DNA of 64,000 nucleotides from Isoetes taiwanensis (taxonomy: Eukaryota > Streptophyta > Lycopodiopsida > Isoetales > Isoetaceae): NCBI GenBank assembly GCA_021234155.1, contig JAJEKV010000013.1:5584775-5648774 (forward strand). The letters run 5' to 3'. The translations under genes and the position numbers were made by a program. The notes below the pieces were generated by a model that searched no databases, was not told the DNA's origin, and saw nothing but the letters and a program-made list of their open reading frames with translations. Below, piece after piece: positions 1 to 10,186 of the stretch (its first letter is position 1; every line of letters begins with the position of its first letter).

Positions 1-544
1 TCAGGAGGGTTCCGATCCATGGGCAAGGGAGCGCCCATATGATTTGAGACCAATGCCATATTATACAGAACCCTAAGATGAAGAATTGGAAAACCGACAG
101 ACAGGGTAGGGCACAGAATTACCGGCCATAGACGCCGGCTGAATTACTCGCCATAGACGCCAAGGATCGGAGGGGGAAAATAAATGAAAACGTGACGTGA
201 ATGGGAAGCGCAGCTTATCAGCTAAACACATAACCACAACTGGAGTGACCTGTTCCGTTTTGCAAACCCTTTCCGTTCCAGAAATGTTGACCTTTTAAGG
301 AAAGTATTCTTCTTTTTCTTCGCTTTTCCTAATGGGAGAGATCGAACGGTATTTATCGGACGCCGTCATGTTATAGCCACGGGCATATCTCTGGTATATT
401 CGTGTCTTTGACTTGTTATAGCCACGCCAAAAAAAAATTACACGGCGTTTTTGTGGACTTAGTGGATTTTTTGCCATTTAAGGCTGGCTATAACATGCCC
501 ACGTTCGACATTTACCGCGATGGTTAAGGAGATGCCACTTACAG

Positions 545-745
545 TACGCATTTTTTGGGTTGCCCCTAGGGGGGCAAACCCTCGTTTATGTGGGTATGTG
601 GGCATATCTAGGTATATCTGCAAGATATGCCCCGCATATCTTTGGTGATCGCTAAAAACCGGCCGCTCCTCAGAAATGCTCTGGTCATACTTTCTAAGAT
701 GTCTCCCGCAAGAACCATGGTCGGATTCCTTCCAGCCATTTTGGG
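545..745 (+). repeat. Hairpin module, copy 1
   Basis: This begins with a T run and TGGGTTGCCCCTAGGGG, followed by GGCAAACCC and CGTTTATGTGGG. The first block folds on itself because GGGTTGCCCC pairs imperfectly with GGGGCAAACCC. A second hairpin follows, GGGCATATCT pairing with AGATATGCCC across a 13-nt loop. Then comes the shared tail phrase CGCTAAAAACC. The same order (GC hairpin, AT hairpin, CTAAAAACC) recurs near 18.9 kb on the minus strand and twice near 22.5 kb. The ends are not defined. It may be a transposon terminus or a structured leader. No gene is recognised directly downstream here. Confidence 0.7.
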
Positions 746-3700
746 CGCCCATCTCGGTGTCTTTTTTGACATCTAATCGGTTGTTCGGGTGCCTGCATCA
801 TTTCCGCTTATGAGCTCTGGCGATTGTTGTTTGGCTATGGCAGAGCTAGGGAAGCATAACAGGATTTGTTTATGGAGCTTAGAAACTAGAACTTGCCTTC
901 AATTTTCGGCATCAGCTTCTGCTTTAAGGATCATCTTCGGATCGGCGTTCGGTAGCGTTTTATTGCAAATTTACAGACGAGGAGGCGGGGCAAAGGGAGA
1001 TGTTCCAAAGTCTAAATCTACATATACCATTTCCGTGGTATTTCGTTAACAAGAGCCGCTTTGAGATTCGATCCTGGAAGAAACCTTATATTCCTTTGTA
1101 AGTTCCGGCCCTTTTCGATTAGCAAATTATATTTATTTTCTTTTCAACCGTTAGAGTAGTTTCCTAAGTCCGTTGGACGGTGTGTAATCGAGGCTTTGTA
1201 TTCATCGGATGAACCCGGCAAGGTGTCGCAAGTCGCGATGAAGATAAAAAATGTTAGCCGGTCCCGCTGGCGTTTTAAAGTAAGTGATTTCTGCGCCTAA
1301 CCACTTGGCCAAAGGGCTGAATTGTAGTTCACATTTCTAGTTTTTGTGCATACCGCAATAAAGTCCTCATAAAGTGTTCGATTTTCAGTTTCAAACAACC
1401 GCACCTAAGAGTCGCTTCATGTGTCCTCCAAATGGGGTTCTTCAACCAAACGAGGCAATAATTGCAAAAGGTGCTATTTAAGTTGTCTTTGTAGTCTTGT
1501 GCATCATATGTTATGTCATGAAATTAATCTGCTTTTGTAATTTGCGGTTGTCAAGTATGTAGAAACAAAATGAAGGTCCTCAACGTAAAAAGTTAAAAGA
1601 TAAGTTCGGGAATTGTGAGCTTGAAAGTGAAAGATGGAGTAGAGTATACCCCCTAACCGGTATAAACTTGTTTGCACTATTTTAGGATGTAAGCTTTAAG
1701 CAATGCTCAATAATCGATCCGCCTTTAATATTTAAGTTTGATGAGCAAAAGGAGTTTGTAGTCATGTTGAACGGGTTCTCATGAAGTTGTGTTCTTGATC
1801 CGAAGCATGCTTCACCCGTGAAGTTTTATTCGTTTGAGAAGAATAACTTGAAAATTCGGGTCTTGAATTCAAAGTTGAAATGCTTGTTTAGGTTGAGTTA
1901 GAAAGACACAAGAAACGCCCGGGTCAAGCCGATGCAGCTCGGAGGCCCGCAAAATACCACAAGAAGAGCAGAGCCCCAAAGCGGCAGCTTCAAGGATTTG
2001 TTATTGATGAATGGGTAATGAAAATGCATCTATTTGACAAGACACTTAGTTCGGGGATTAGCTAGCTAAAATGTTGGTGCCGTGTTTTTAGAAAGAACGA
2101 CGGAGAAATATTTGGCAAAACAACCGGCCGGGAGGTGGTGGATCTCTCTAGGTTGAAGCGAATCATTATCTATGAATGTTCGGGATGAAGAACAGGTTTG
2201 AGAAAATGTCCGATCTTTCTATAATGGCACAAATACATTTTCTATGTTATGGTTATCCAATGGCATTCTCAGATCACCGCCTAGTGCCAAGCGGTCGAAC
2301 TATAATATGACTAGAAAGTGAGATAGCACATTCGGTGTATCTACACATTCAAACTTGGGATTCCTTGTGGTCTGCTCCCAATGTGGACAATCGTGGAGCA
2401 GTTTCATTTTAAGGGACCCGCAACTTGGTACAATCAACTGGCGCTTGCAAGGATTTTTTTTTCTACTTGTGCAGGTGAGCCGTGAGTCTTCCAAGGGAAT
2501 GTATGGCGGTACCGCACAAACAAAGACTAAGACGCCCCGCGTACCGCATTGCGAAACATGTATTTGCTTTACAACTTTTGTAATAGAAGTTGATGTTATT
2601 GGCTAAAAACAGATGAAATTGTTAGGGAACTTTCGAAAATCAACCGGCATGAAACATATAAGAAAAGTTCTTATTCATACTTTCTTTCCTTGATGGTCTC
2701 AGAACCGGAAAATGTTCATGGAGATCTATGACAACCTCGCACCGTGGATATGACCTCGGATTCCGAAGGACATGAACAGATTCAACAATTCCAAGAAAAG
2801 CGCTTAAATGACGTTGCCAAATATGTGCGACTTTAGAAGATGAGACCATCCAAACCGCAAAGAAATACGCTTTGTGTGAATAATCGAAGAACTAAGTTGT
2901 AAGTGTTGGAGCTTTGAGGGTACTTAAAACAAGGAATCCGGGCAATGTTTACCTTTGCCGCCAAGGAATTTACAATCAACTTGGTAATGAGAAACCCGCA
3001 TTTAGTTTCCTTTGCATGCAAATTCGAAAGCAATGTTGCTCTATTTAAAATGCAACTTTATTTAATGAATAAATACGTGAAGAACTAAAATCGAGATGCA
3101 AATTGTCATCACTCTACCTTTTATAACGCAAAAATACCAAATACCAATTGCGACTTCGGGACACACTATAATGATTCAATCAAAGCCAAACGAACAGTCA
3201 ATTTGGCAACTTCCAAGTGAAAAATAGTGCCACTTAAAGGTTGTTAAGTTTAGTATTTGCATAGTAGCAACAAAATTTGCTAGCACACACAATTGGGTTT
3301 GAGAACAATTGAAGTTATACTTTGATTGCCGAATGTAAAAATGTCTAGCAAAATTTACATAGTAGGGATAAATAAATATCTAGCACAAGAAACTTTGGGG
3401 CTTGAGAACAATTGAACTTTTACTTTGATTGCGGTCTAACAATATTTACAAGTGGTATTAGAAACACGTAATATCTAGTGTAATGACTTGGGGTACATAT
3501 GCACTTTTATATGCAGATTCATATGGCTTTGGTTTCTTAATTTGTGTTTTCGTCATGTGGGACTAGTGCGGCTGACCTGAGCTCCAGTATCTCTAAGTCC
3601 GGTGTTTGAAAGCTTCAACGCTTCATTATAGAGCTTAATTTTGAGGGCCTTCGTGGATTCAATCCCGCAGGAGTTGGCAAATCTGGATAATCTAAAAGGC

Positions 3701-4300
3701 ATGGTCCCAACCTGAAAGGAAAGGAATTGGGCAGGCTTCAAAATTTTTGCCATGTTCTTGGCTTCATTTTTTCAGAACTCCTTTTTGCATTTGCGGGCTC
3801 AGTGGTTCCAAAGCCCAATGTTGTGCCGCTATTTTGCTCCCAGCCTCTGCCTCCATACTGCTCCACACAAAAAGGCGACCTTGCATCGATCTTTGAGATA
3901 AAGTGGTGAAGCGACCCGGTATTTATTGTCTGTCATGTTTTTCGCTTATATCAGAGCAATTAAGCGGGATCATATACGATGCCAAAAATCCTTTGTCCTT
4001 TGGGGGTACAAAATATCTTCGGCCCCGAGAGGTCGCAGGATAATGCTCGGAATTCAAGAGCCCAAAACATTGTGCCCTTCTTAAAAACAGAGAATGTGAG
4101 GATTCCGTTTTTGTGCCAGCTCCTATGATTTGGTTGTCTTGTTTTATTATATGTATGTATGACCTCTGTATTTTTGCAAGAGCTTTGAGTGCTTAATATC
4201 AGAGAAAACGTATTTGCAACGGTAATTGCTAACAAGGAAATTGGTCTTTATTTTGTAGGTGGTTCTTGCTTAAAAACTGTTTTTGGAAGGGACGTTGAAT
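746..4300. other. No recognisable gene
   Basis: About 3.5 kb with only short, unconvincing open frames on either strand. A weakly coding-looking basic stretch lies on the plus strand around 1880-2185, interrupted by stops, and could be a decayed transposase or gag. I cannot assign it. A short minus-strand frame at 3553-3753 also resembles no family I know. No repeats, RNA genes or clear transposon ends were seen. Confidence 0.5.
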
Positions 4301-4301
4301 T

Positions 4302-4355
4302 AAGCAAGGGACGTGCGGAGATACCATAAAGCAAGGGACATGCGGAGATACCATA
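4302..4355. repeat. 27-bp tandem duplication
   Basis: Two head-to-tail copies of a 27-bp unit that starts AAGCAAGGGAC and ends GGAGATACCATA, differing by a single G to A change (GACGTG versus GACATG). It lies just upstream of the HSP70 fragment. Confidence 0.85.
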
Positions 4356-4403
4356 AGATTATCTATTAACATATCTCAGATCTTTACCCTATATTAAAGT
4401 GCA

Positions 4404-4605
4404 GATTTGAAGCGTCTTATGGGCGAAAAATCTCCAGATTCTAGCATTCATTGGGATGTTAAGAATAGGCCCTTTAAATTAGGTTGTGAAGCAGGAAATA
4501 GCCCCTTGATCGATGTGCAGTACAAAGGTGAAGAAAAATCTTTCTGTCCTGAAGAAATTTGTGGTATGATATTGGAAAATGTCAAAAAAATTGCTGAATA
4601 TTATT
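4404..4605 (+). pseudogene. HSP70 exon fragment (cytosolic type)
   Basis: The frame reads DLKRLMGEKSPDSSI, then VQYKGEEKSFCPEEICGMIL. This matches the ATPase-domain segment of plant cytosolic HSP70 that follows the first intron, around residues 71-140. The sequence starts right after a consensus acceptor (gtgcag) inside the Asp codon, which is where I recall the conserved plant HSP70 intron. The phosphate-loop half (before) and everything after 'EYYL' (after) are missing, so no functional chaperone can be made. It is not a processed retrocopy, because intron sequence precedes the exon. It is the first of several same-strand gene fragments running to 6.5 kb. Confidence 0.85.
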
Positions 4606-4752
4606 TATGTGGGGGTTACCATTTCCACTAATTTTGCCATTTTGTATTACGGCGATTATTGCAAGCTCTCTCAACGTTGCTGCCTTTTGGCACATCCTTT
4701 AGTTCTTGCGGCAGTAGTGGCTGAGGTTTGTATTGCTTGACATTCTCTATAA

Positions 4753-4920
4753 GACGGTGGCACAAAAGATAAAGGGCTTGCCTTTATCAAAGATTTGCAT
4801 GATGATCTGCATCAGATTTATAATTCTACAAGAACAATCGATCAGTTATCAGTGGCCCCTGCACAAGAGATCAATGCTTTCCTTTCAAGCCTCCTGACCC
4901 AGGCATTTGATTTGCAATGA
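4753..4920 (+). pseudogene. Possible nicotianamine-synthase-like N-terminal fragment
   Basis: A 55-codon open stretch ends in TGA. Residues LAFIKDLHDDLHQIYN and later APAQEINAFLSSLLTQA resemble the N-terminal helix region of nicotianamine synthase (an 'I-DLHDQIS ... VN-LFTQLV' type pattern). The catalytic methyltransferase-like core is absent. The family assignment is by eye and weak. The codon-like composition and lack of stops make it coding-derived, but another helical protein is possible. It sits between the HSP70 and peroxiredoxin fragments on the same strand. Confidence 0.35.
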
Positions 4921-5113
4921 TTTTTTGTAACAAGAGGCAAGGTGAAAACATATTGGCCCTGGTCTCTCGACAACTTTTCTACAAATTCTGTTATTCCCTT
5001 CCATGTATAGATCCTTTTAGAGCAACATGTTTCAAAAGATATCCATGGGCAAACTTGCTTTGATTACTATGTTATACATCATTCATGGCATAATCTCTCA
5101 TACTCTGTACAAT

Positions 5114-5228
5114 GCTTGAAGAAGTTCCTGATGAAGTTCTCTGGAAAAGAGAGCTGCAAATGTGCTTAGATTTTGCCCAGCAAGACTATGAGAAGGGCAT
5201 AAATTTGGCTGTGATCTTCTTACACTAG
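5114..5228 (+). other. Unassigned coding-like remnant
   Basis: The plus strand reads MLEEVPDEVLWKRELQMCLD, then FAQQDYEKGINLAVIF, before a stop. The even amphipathic pattern suggests a decayed exon. I do not recognise the family. A further open stretch on the plus strand at 5838-6050 could be another decayed exon, or chance. Confidence 0.3.
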
Positions 5229-5495
5229 ACTGTGTGGTCTCTCCTTGTTTCTTACTGCATTGTGCAGATTGAGAAGTAAGGCATGTTGGCATCGCATTTT
5301 CTGGTGCCAATATGTCATAAGCAAGCAGGGTTTAGGGTAAATTGTGCAGGTTGTTTAATTTTTCGCAGTTGCAAGGAAAAGAAAAGAAACACAGATATAC
5401 AAGTTTGAATTAGAATAAGGCCAATCTCTCTTTTCACTATATTGTGGGATTTAATAATAATAATAATATTTATAATAATATTTATAATAATTTGT

Positions 5496-5543
5496 AGATG
5501 ACACTACAAATCCCACTATATTGTGGGATTTGTAGTGTCATCT
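5496..5543. repeat. Perfect 21-bp inverted repeat (6-nt loop)
   Basis: The arm AGATGACACTACAAATCCCA, plus one further C, is followed by TATATT and then the exact reverse complement of the arm, giving a 48-nt perfect hairpin. The inner phrase CACTATATTGTGGGATTT also occurs about 60 bp upstream (around 5438), separated by an ATT-rich tract. It may be a miniature foldback element. No target duplication was found. Confidence 0.85.
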
Positions 5544-6290
5544 TGCTGCTGCAGTGATAGTACAAATTTTTTACTTATGGCATCAAGCTAGAGGGAAAAC
5601 ATTATCGATGTCATAAGATTTCAAACTTATGCCATTTGCCCCTGATGTACAGACTCTTTTTATCCCATTATTTTCTAAAGGTGCTACTAAATGTTCCTCT
5701 TCACTTGCAAATTAAAAATTCTAAGTGTCTTTTGAGCATAGTAACTTTTGAGCTCACACAACTGTGGCCCTTTTCCTTCCTTCCTTTATTTTGTTTCCTT
5801 GGTATTTCTTCCATTGATTAGGTGCATGTATATCTGATTGTTTATAGATTTGAATTGTGGTAATTCATATGCTTGCACTGGCCTAGTAACTATCAGCCGT
5901 TGGTATTCTGTGCATATGCAAGATTGTTATAACATTTTACCAGATAAAGGACACATCAATTGCATGGTTGCCTGTTGGATGCATGGTAACACAGAATTCG
6001 GAAGCAGGTGTTTTTGGATATTGCCAGACATTGTTGTTCGCTATAGTTAGAATAAGAATCCCTGCAATGAGAATACACAGAAAATCAAGTGCATTTGTAG
6101 TCAAACCTGTAGCTGCAGATTAAAATACCCAACTTGAAATTGGAGAACTGGAAAATAGATCCAGTCTAGGCCTATATTCTTTGCTTTCTAGAGAGATTAT
6201 TTGTTATACTGCATATATTTGGATGATGCCGACCCTAAACTATTGTTTATTGCTTTTTAACTTTGATGTTTTTTCTTTTTTTTTTTTCAT

Positions 6291-6370
6291 GAACTAGTAT
6301 TAATGGTTTAACTGAACTAGTATTAATGGTTTAACTGTGGTTTTATGGTTTAACTGTGGTTTTATCACAG
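6291..6370. repeat. Short tandem duplications before the peroxiredoxin exon
   Basis: Two perfect 23-bp copies starting GAACTAGTATTAATGGTTT are followed by two partial copies of GTGGTTTTATGG or GTGGTTTTATCACAG. The last one supplies the splice-acceptor-like 'tatcacag' of the next exon. Replication slippage is the likely origin. Confidence 0.85.
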
Positions 6371-6521
6371 GGTGCCTTTACAGGAATATACATAGGTGCA
6401 CATGGGCCAAGCTATGCTAACAATCTTGATAACTTCAAAGCCAATGGCATGTGGCTTATCTGTGTTTCAGTTAATGACCCATATGCTCTCAATGCTTGGG
6501 CAGATGGGTGTCAAAGAGAAG
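6371..6521 (+). pseudogene. Type II peroxiredoxin exon, catalytic Cys lost
   Basis: The exon reads GAFTGIYIGAHGPSYANN and later LICVSVNDPYALNAWADG. This is the core of plant type II peroxiredoxins (atypical 2-Cys thiol peroxidases), whose consensus here is GAFTGVCSQAHVPGY ... ICVSVNDPFVMNAW. The peroxidatic Cys of that motif is replaced by Tyr, so this copy could not reduce peroxides. It is bounded by a cag acceptor and an AAG/gtgcat donor-like site. No flanking exons were found. It looks like one captured or relic exon. Confidence 0.85.
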
Positions 6522-7090
6522 GTGCATGGCACGTTTAACTTGTCATCCAGACTATATCTTTGCTTACTTTATAGCAAAGGGTACTTGACAATTGAGAATT
6601 GTGCTTTTCCATCTATCATACAATTATGAATGTTGCAATTTTTAATGACAGAAATGGTTTTATTGCCTAACAAGTACGTAGTTGTTGCATGCATAGGCTA
6701 CAAATTGATGTCATGTGGTCTATATAATATAATGATTGAGACAAGCACAGTTTGATCAAATTATTTTGTTAACGCCACAAATTTAAATCCATATCATTGC
6801 CATGATGGCAACAATATATTCATGTGTCTATTTAATACAAATCAGTGTTTGGAATTGAAAGCATTATTAGAGCAACATGTCAAACAGACGATTTGAACCC
6901 AAATCATGTTAATTCGAATACGCAAACTTAAGCCAAAAAGTTTTGTTTGTCATTTCTCTTTTAATCACCTTAAATGGTTGAGGTTGAGACATTGGGTTGA
7001 ATAAAATATTGTATGTGCTCAAAGCAATGTTGACGTATGGAATAACGTGATAGGACTCTAGACCTTTCTAGAATTAGAATAATATTTTGG
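6522..7090. other. No recognisable gene
   Basis: AT-rich sequence with scattered stops in all frames. I see no coding remnant, repeat or transposon end. Confidence 0.5.
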
Positions 7091-7109
7091 GGATCAAGGG
7101 TGAAATTCT

Positions 7110-7262
7110 TGTTGAAAACAAGAATAAAGTATCATGTATTGTATTGTTTTGAAGTAGCAATTTTGCTTGATTGTGAAAACATGACTTTGAAGTATGATTT
7201 AAGCCACTTCACCCTCGGGTCATGGAGGGCAACCCTCCGTGCGCAGCACCTTGTTTTTTTTA
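7110..7262 (+). repeat. Dispersed repeat with GGAGGGCAACCCTCC hairpin, copy A
   Basis: About 150 bp homologous to the reverse strand of 15972-16120. Both copies share the phrase ATTTAAGCCAC, then GTCATGGAGGGCAACCCTCC, and end GTGCGCAGCACCTTGTTT. The GC block forms a 6-bp stem around GCA/TTG. Its class is unknown. The sharp GC-rich end looks like the terminus of a small mobile element. Confidence 0.75.
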
Positions 7263-7326
7263 TCATAAAAGATTTGTATTTTTTAGGCCACCTCCATACA
7301 TGAATTTGATATGAGAGACGGTAAGA

Positions 7327-7767
7327 GGGACGTCCGTATTTAGAGTCCGGGATGTGGTATTTTCGGACTTTTTTGTGGTATCTGACATCCGTTATCAGTT
7401 ATCAGCCTGATAGTTTCGGCCAAAAAAGGTGGTATTTCCAGCCAAAAAGAGTGGTATTTCTGGCCAAAAGCCAAGCGCGAAACTGCGCGCCGGAGCTGAG
7501 ATCTTTCGTCGGATCGTTCTTGCAGCTCCGTGGGCGGCTTGAACTGCTTCAAAAGCCCTTCTAATCACTTTGACTACCTCTTTAACACTTGGTTTGATGA
7601 AGAGAGGAAGCGATTTGAGCTCAGATAGAGTCGGATTAATTCAAAAATGCTCCAAAACAGTTGGTTCTATGCTTGAAATTATGAAGTATACAGTGGCTGA
7701 TAACGGGTGGCCGGAAATACCACAAAAAAAGTCCTACCACATCCCGGACTCTAAATACGGCAGTCCC
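7327..7767. mobile_element. MITE with 8-bp target duplication (hAT-like)
   Basis: The left end GGGACGTCCGTATTTAGAG and the right end (reverse complement GGGACTGCCGTATTTAGAG) are imperfect terminal inverted repeats that continue through CCGGGATGTGGTA. GGTAAGA(G) occurs on both sides (7320-7327 and 7768-7775), giving a 7-8 bp target-site duplication as expected for hAT elements. There is no transposase, and the interior carries a repeated GTGGTATTTC-GGCCAAAA phrase. About 440 bp, non-autonomous. Confidence 0.85.
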
Positions 7768-8039
7768 GGTAAGAGTGGTAGAAGAGAGTGGCAGATTGAG
7801 TGAAAAAAAAAAGAATAGATAGATAGAATTTTAATGTCCATGGGAACGTTAAACATTGGATGATCCCCCTACCGAAGTGGAAAATTGGAAACTAGTCTTC
7901 GACTTCAAATAGAGGCTTCCACTTCATTTTATATAAGAGTATGCCTCTTTGCACTTGAGTTTCCCTGTGTAGAAACAAGGAATAGAATAGAATGATTTTT
8001 TTATCGTCACAGAGACCAATCGGCTTATGGGAAAAACTA

Positions 8040-8310
8040 TAAAATGCCCTTATGTTTTGACAAATTTCACCACATACCCCTAAACTTTTCAGAAATTTAT
8101 GAAATGCCCCTGGTCAGAGTACAATGTATTTTGTGTAGTTCGAGAATTGTTCAACTACCCTTACGTTTTGGGTTAATTCCTCAAATGCCCTTACGTTTAA
8201 ATTTTCAAAATGACCTTGAGACATCTATAGAGTGTGTTTTCTTTCAGTTTTCAAAAGTTTTAAAATCCATAAAACACCTTTAAGTTGTGATAAAATATTT
8301 GAAATGCCCT
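8040..8310. repeat. Degenerate AAATGCCCTTA repeat region
   Basis: The phrase AAATGCCC(T/C)TA recurs at least four times with 'aaacttttcagaaatttatga'-like spacers. The same phrases make up the arms of the foldback element at 39252-39451, so this may be a decayed relative. Neither ends nor a target duplication were found. Confidence 0.4.
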
Positions 8311-8550
8311 TAAGGCCAATAACGTATGTTTTTTTCCAAATTTGAATGTTGCAAAGGTTACAAACAACTTCTAAGATTCAGTAAAACAATTCAAGCACCA
8401 AAATAGGCCAAGACACACTTAAATCTCACAAACATAATCTTAAACTACAATAATCACAATGGACACATTGCCAACTAGATGGGTGCCTTGCATGTCCATG
8501 AGTTGTGGTCCCTACCCTTGCATCTACTACAATGATGAACTTCCTTTACT

Positions 8551-8690
<140 letters not shown>

Positions 8691-9240
8691 TAGAGGTCTT
8701 CTTATCGTTGGAGGCAACATCATGCCTAAAACAGATTGTCGTCCTTCAAAGAAAAAAAAATCATGCCTAAAACAGTAGGAACACAACAGGGTGCATGATC
8801 TCCCTATAGCTTCTAGGGTACGAAGTGAGAAAGAATGCTTGATGAGCATAGCTCTAAACACGCTCATTTGTGTATAGTACTACTGCACATGATTCATGTG
8901 TACGAGGAATACCCTCATGTTGCCATCTGTTGTAGGAGCACGTTCTCATCCCCAAATTCACAGTCCTAGATTTTGATGACAAAATCTCATTCTCAACTTC
9001 TGACGTTACAATAATCCAATAAGAGCGCCCACGATCACTTGCTCTCTTCACACCTCGCTCAGCATGAGGAGTCAATGCCAACTGTGCATATTGGCCTGCC
9101 TCTATTCTATAGGAATTTGCTTGATGGTGACGTTCGTAGAAAACTTTTTTTTTTTTTTTTGAGGGTAAGGTTATATGTAATATTAAATATAGGAAAATCA
9201 TATACAATGTGTATAGAGATGTAGTTACAGGGGTCACAGC

Positions 9241-10044
9241 CATGGAAAACATTAGTGGCTATATATAGCCAAATGGCGATTTTTTAGGGGGTCTAGGCAA
9301 TTTTTGCGGCGAATTTTATGAAGAGGGATTTCTTTTAAAAAAATAAAAAATAGCCATAGTTAAAACAAGTATTCCACTACTTTTTTAGGATTAGCCAAAC
9401 TATTTTTCCCCTTTTCCTTAAAGAAAAAGGGATTAGCCTTTCTTTATATTATAATATTTATATATTAAATCATTAATAGCCAAACAAAAATCAAATTTTA
9501 TTATAGACTTTTACACATCCCCACCTACCATCATCAGTGATAGTAGTTTTTCAAACTATGAATTTCTATGATATATACCACATATGCATCTTCAAAAAGA
9601 AACTGTAAGAGATGGTCAATATCACTCTAGATGCCCGATTTGGTTGCATAACATCTTGATTCAAGGGTTAGAGATTGATCACTATATTTACAAAGTGTCG
9701 TTGCATTGAATGTAGTTCAGACTATGGATGTTATAAACTATGTTGTAAGCTTATATTAAAAGTTTTTCAATATTATTGTATGTTTCTTGATTGTTGATTA
9801 TTATTTCTAATTGTATTACAATTATCTAAAGCTACAAAATTTAATTATGTTTTCCAGTTAAAAAAAATAGCCAAGTGAAAGTTTATAGTACATAATTCAA
9901 AAGTTTCGCCAAGTCCAAATATATATAAATGTAATAATAATAATAACTTTAGCCAAATTTATATCACAAAATACTGTAAAATTTTGCAAAATAGCCAAAC
10001 CAGTTTTTATGAAAAAATATATAGTATGCTTAATTTTTTCCCTG
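9241..10044. mobile_element. Non-autonomous hAT element, copy 1 (TAGCCAAA family)
   Basis: Starts CATGGAAAACATTAGTGGC and ends TTAATTTTTTCCCTG (reverse complement CAGGGAAAAAATTAA), giving imperfect hAT-like terminal inverted repeats. A perfect 8-bp duplication GTCACAGC flanks it (9233-9240 and 10045-10052). The 804-bp interior is AT-rich, lacks any transposase, and carries many TAGCCAAA-type motifs, the pattern of subterminal transposase-binding repeats. It lies in the 3' UTR of the surrounding LINE. Homologous along its length to 36629-37446, and related at its ends to 56542-57031. Confidence 0.95.
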
Positions 10045-10186
10045 GTCACAGCACGTGTACTGAAGGGAGCTTCTACTCGTCTTTCCCACCTTGGGTACTA
10101 TAAGGGGAGTCACCTATCTTCACCAAAAGGCAGGTACTATGGAGAGAGGCAACCTCGTTCCACTGCTGGATCTTCAGCTGATATCC

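Noticed and set aside
789-1049. 86-codon plus-strand frame after hairpin module copy 1
   Set aside because: No recognisable motif, no splice-site logic, and similar-length chance frames occur on both strands nearby.
7085-7115. 18S rRNA-like word (GGTGAAATTCTTG)
   Set aside because: Only about 13 bp match; flanks are not ribosomal.
7340-7564. Overlapping 70-codon frames on both strands
   Set aside because: Both fall inside the hAT-like MITE, which is non-coding.
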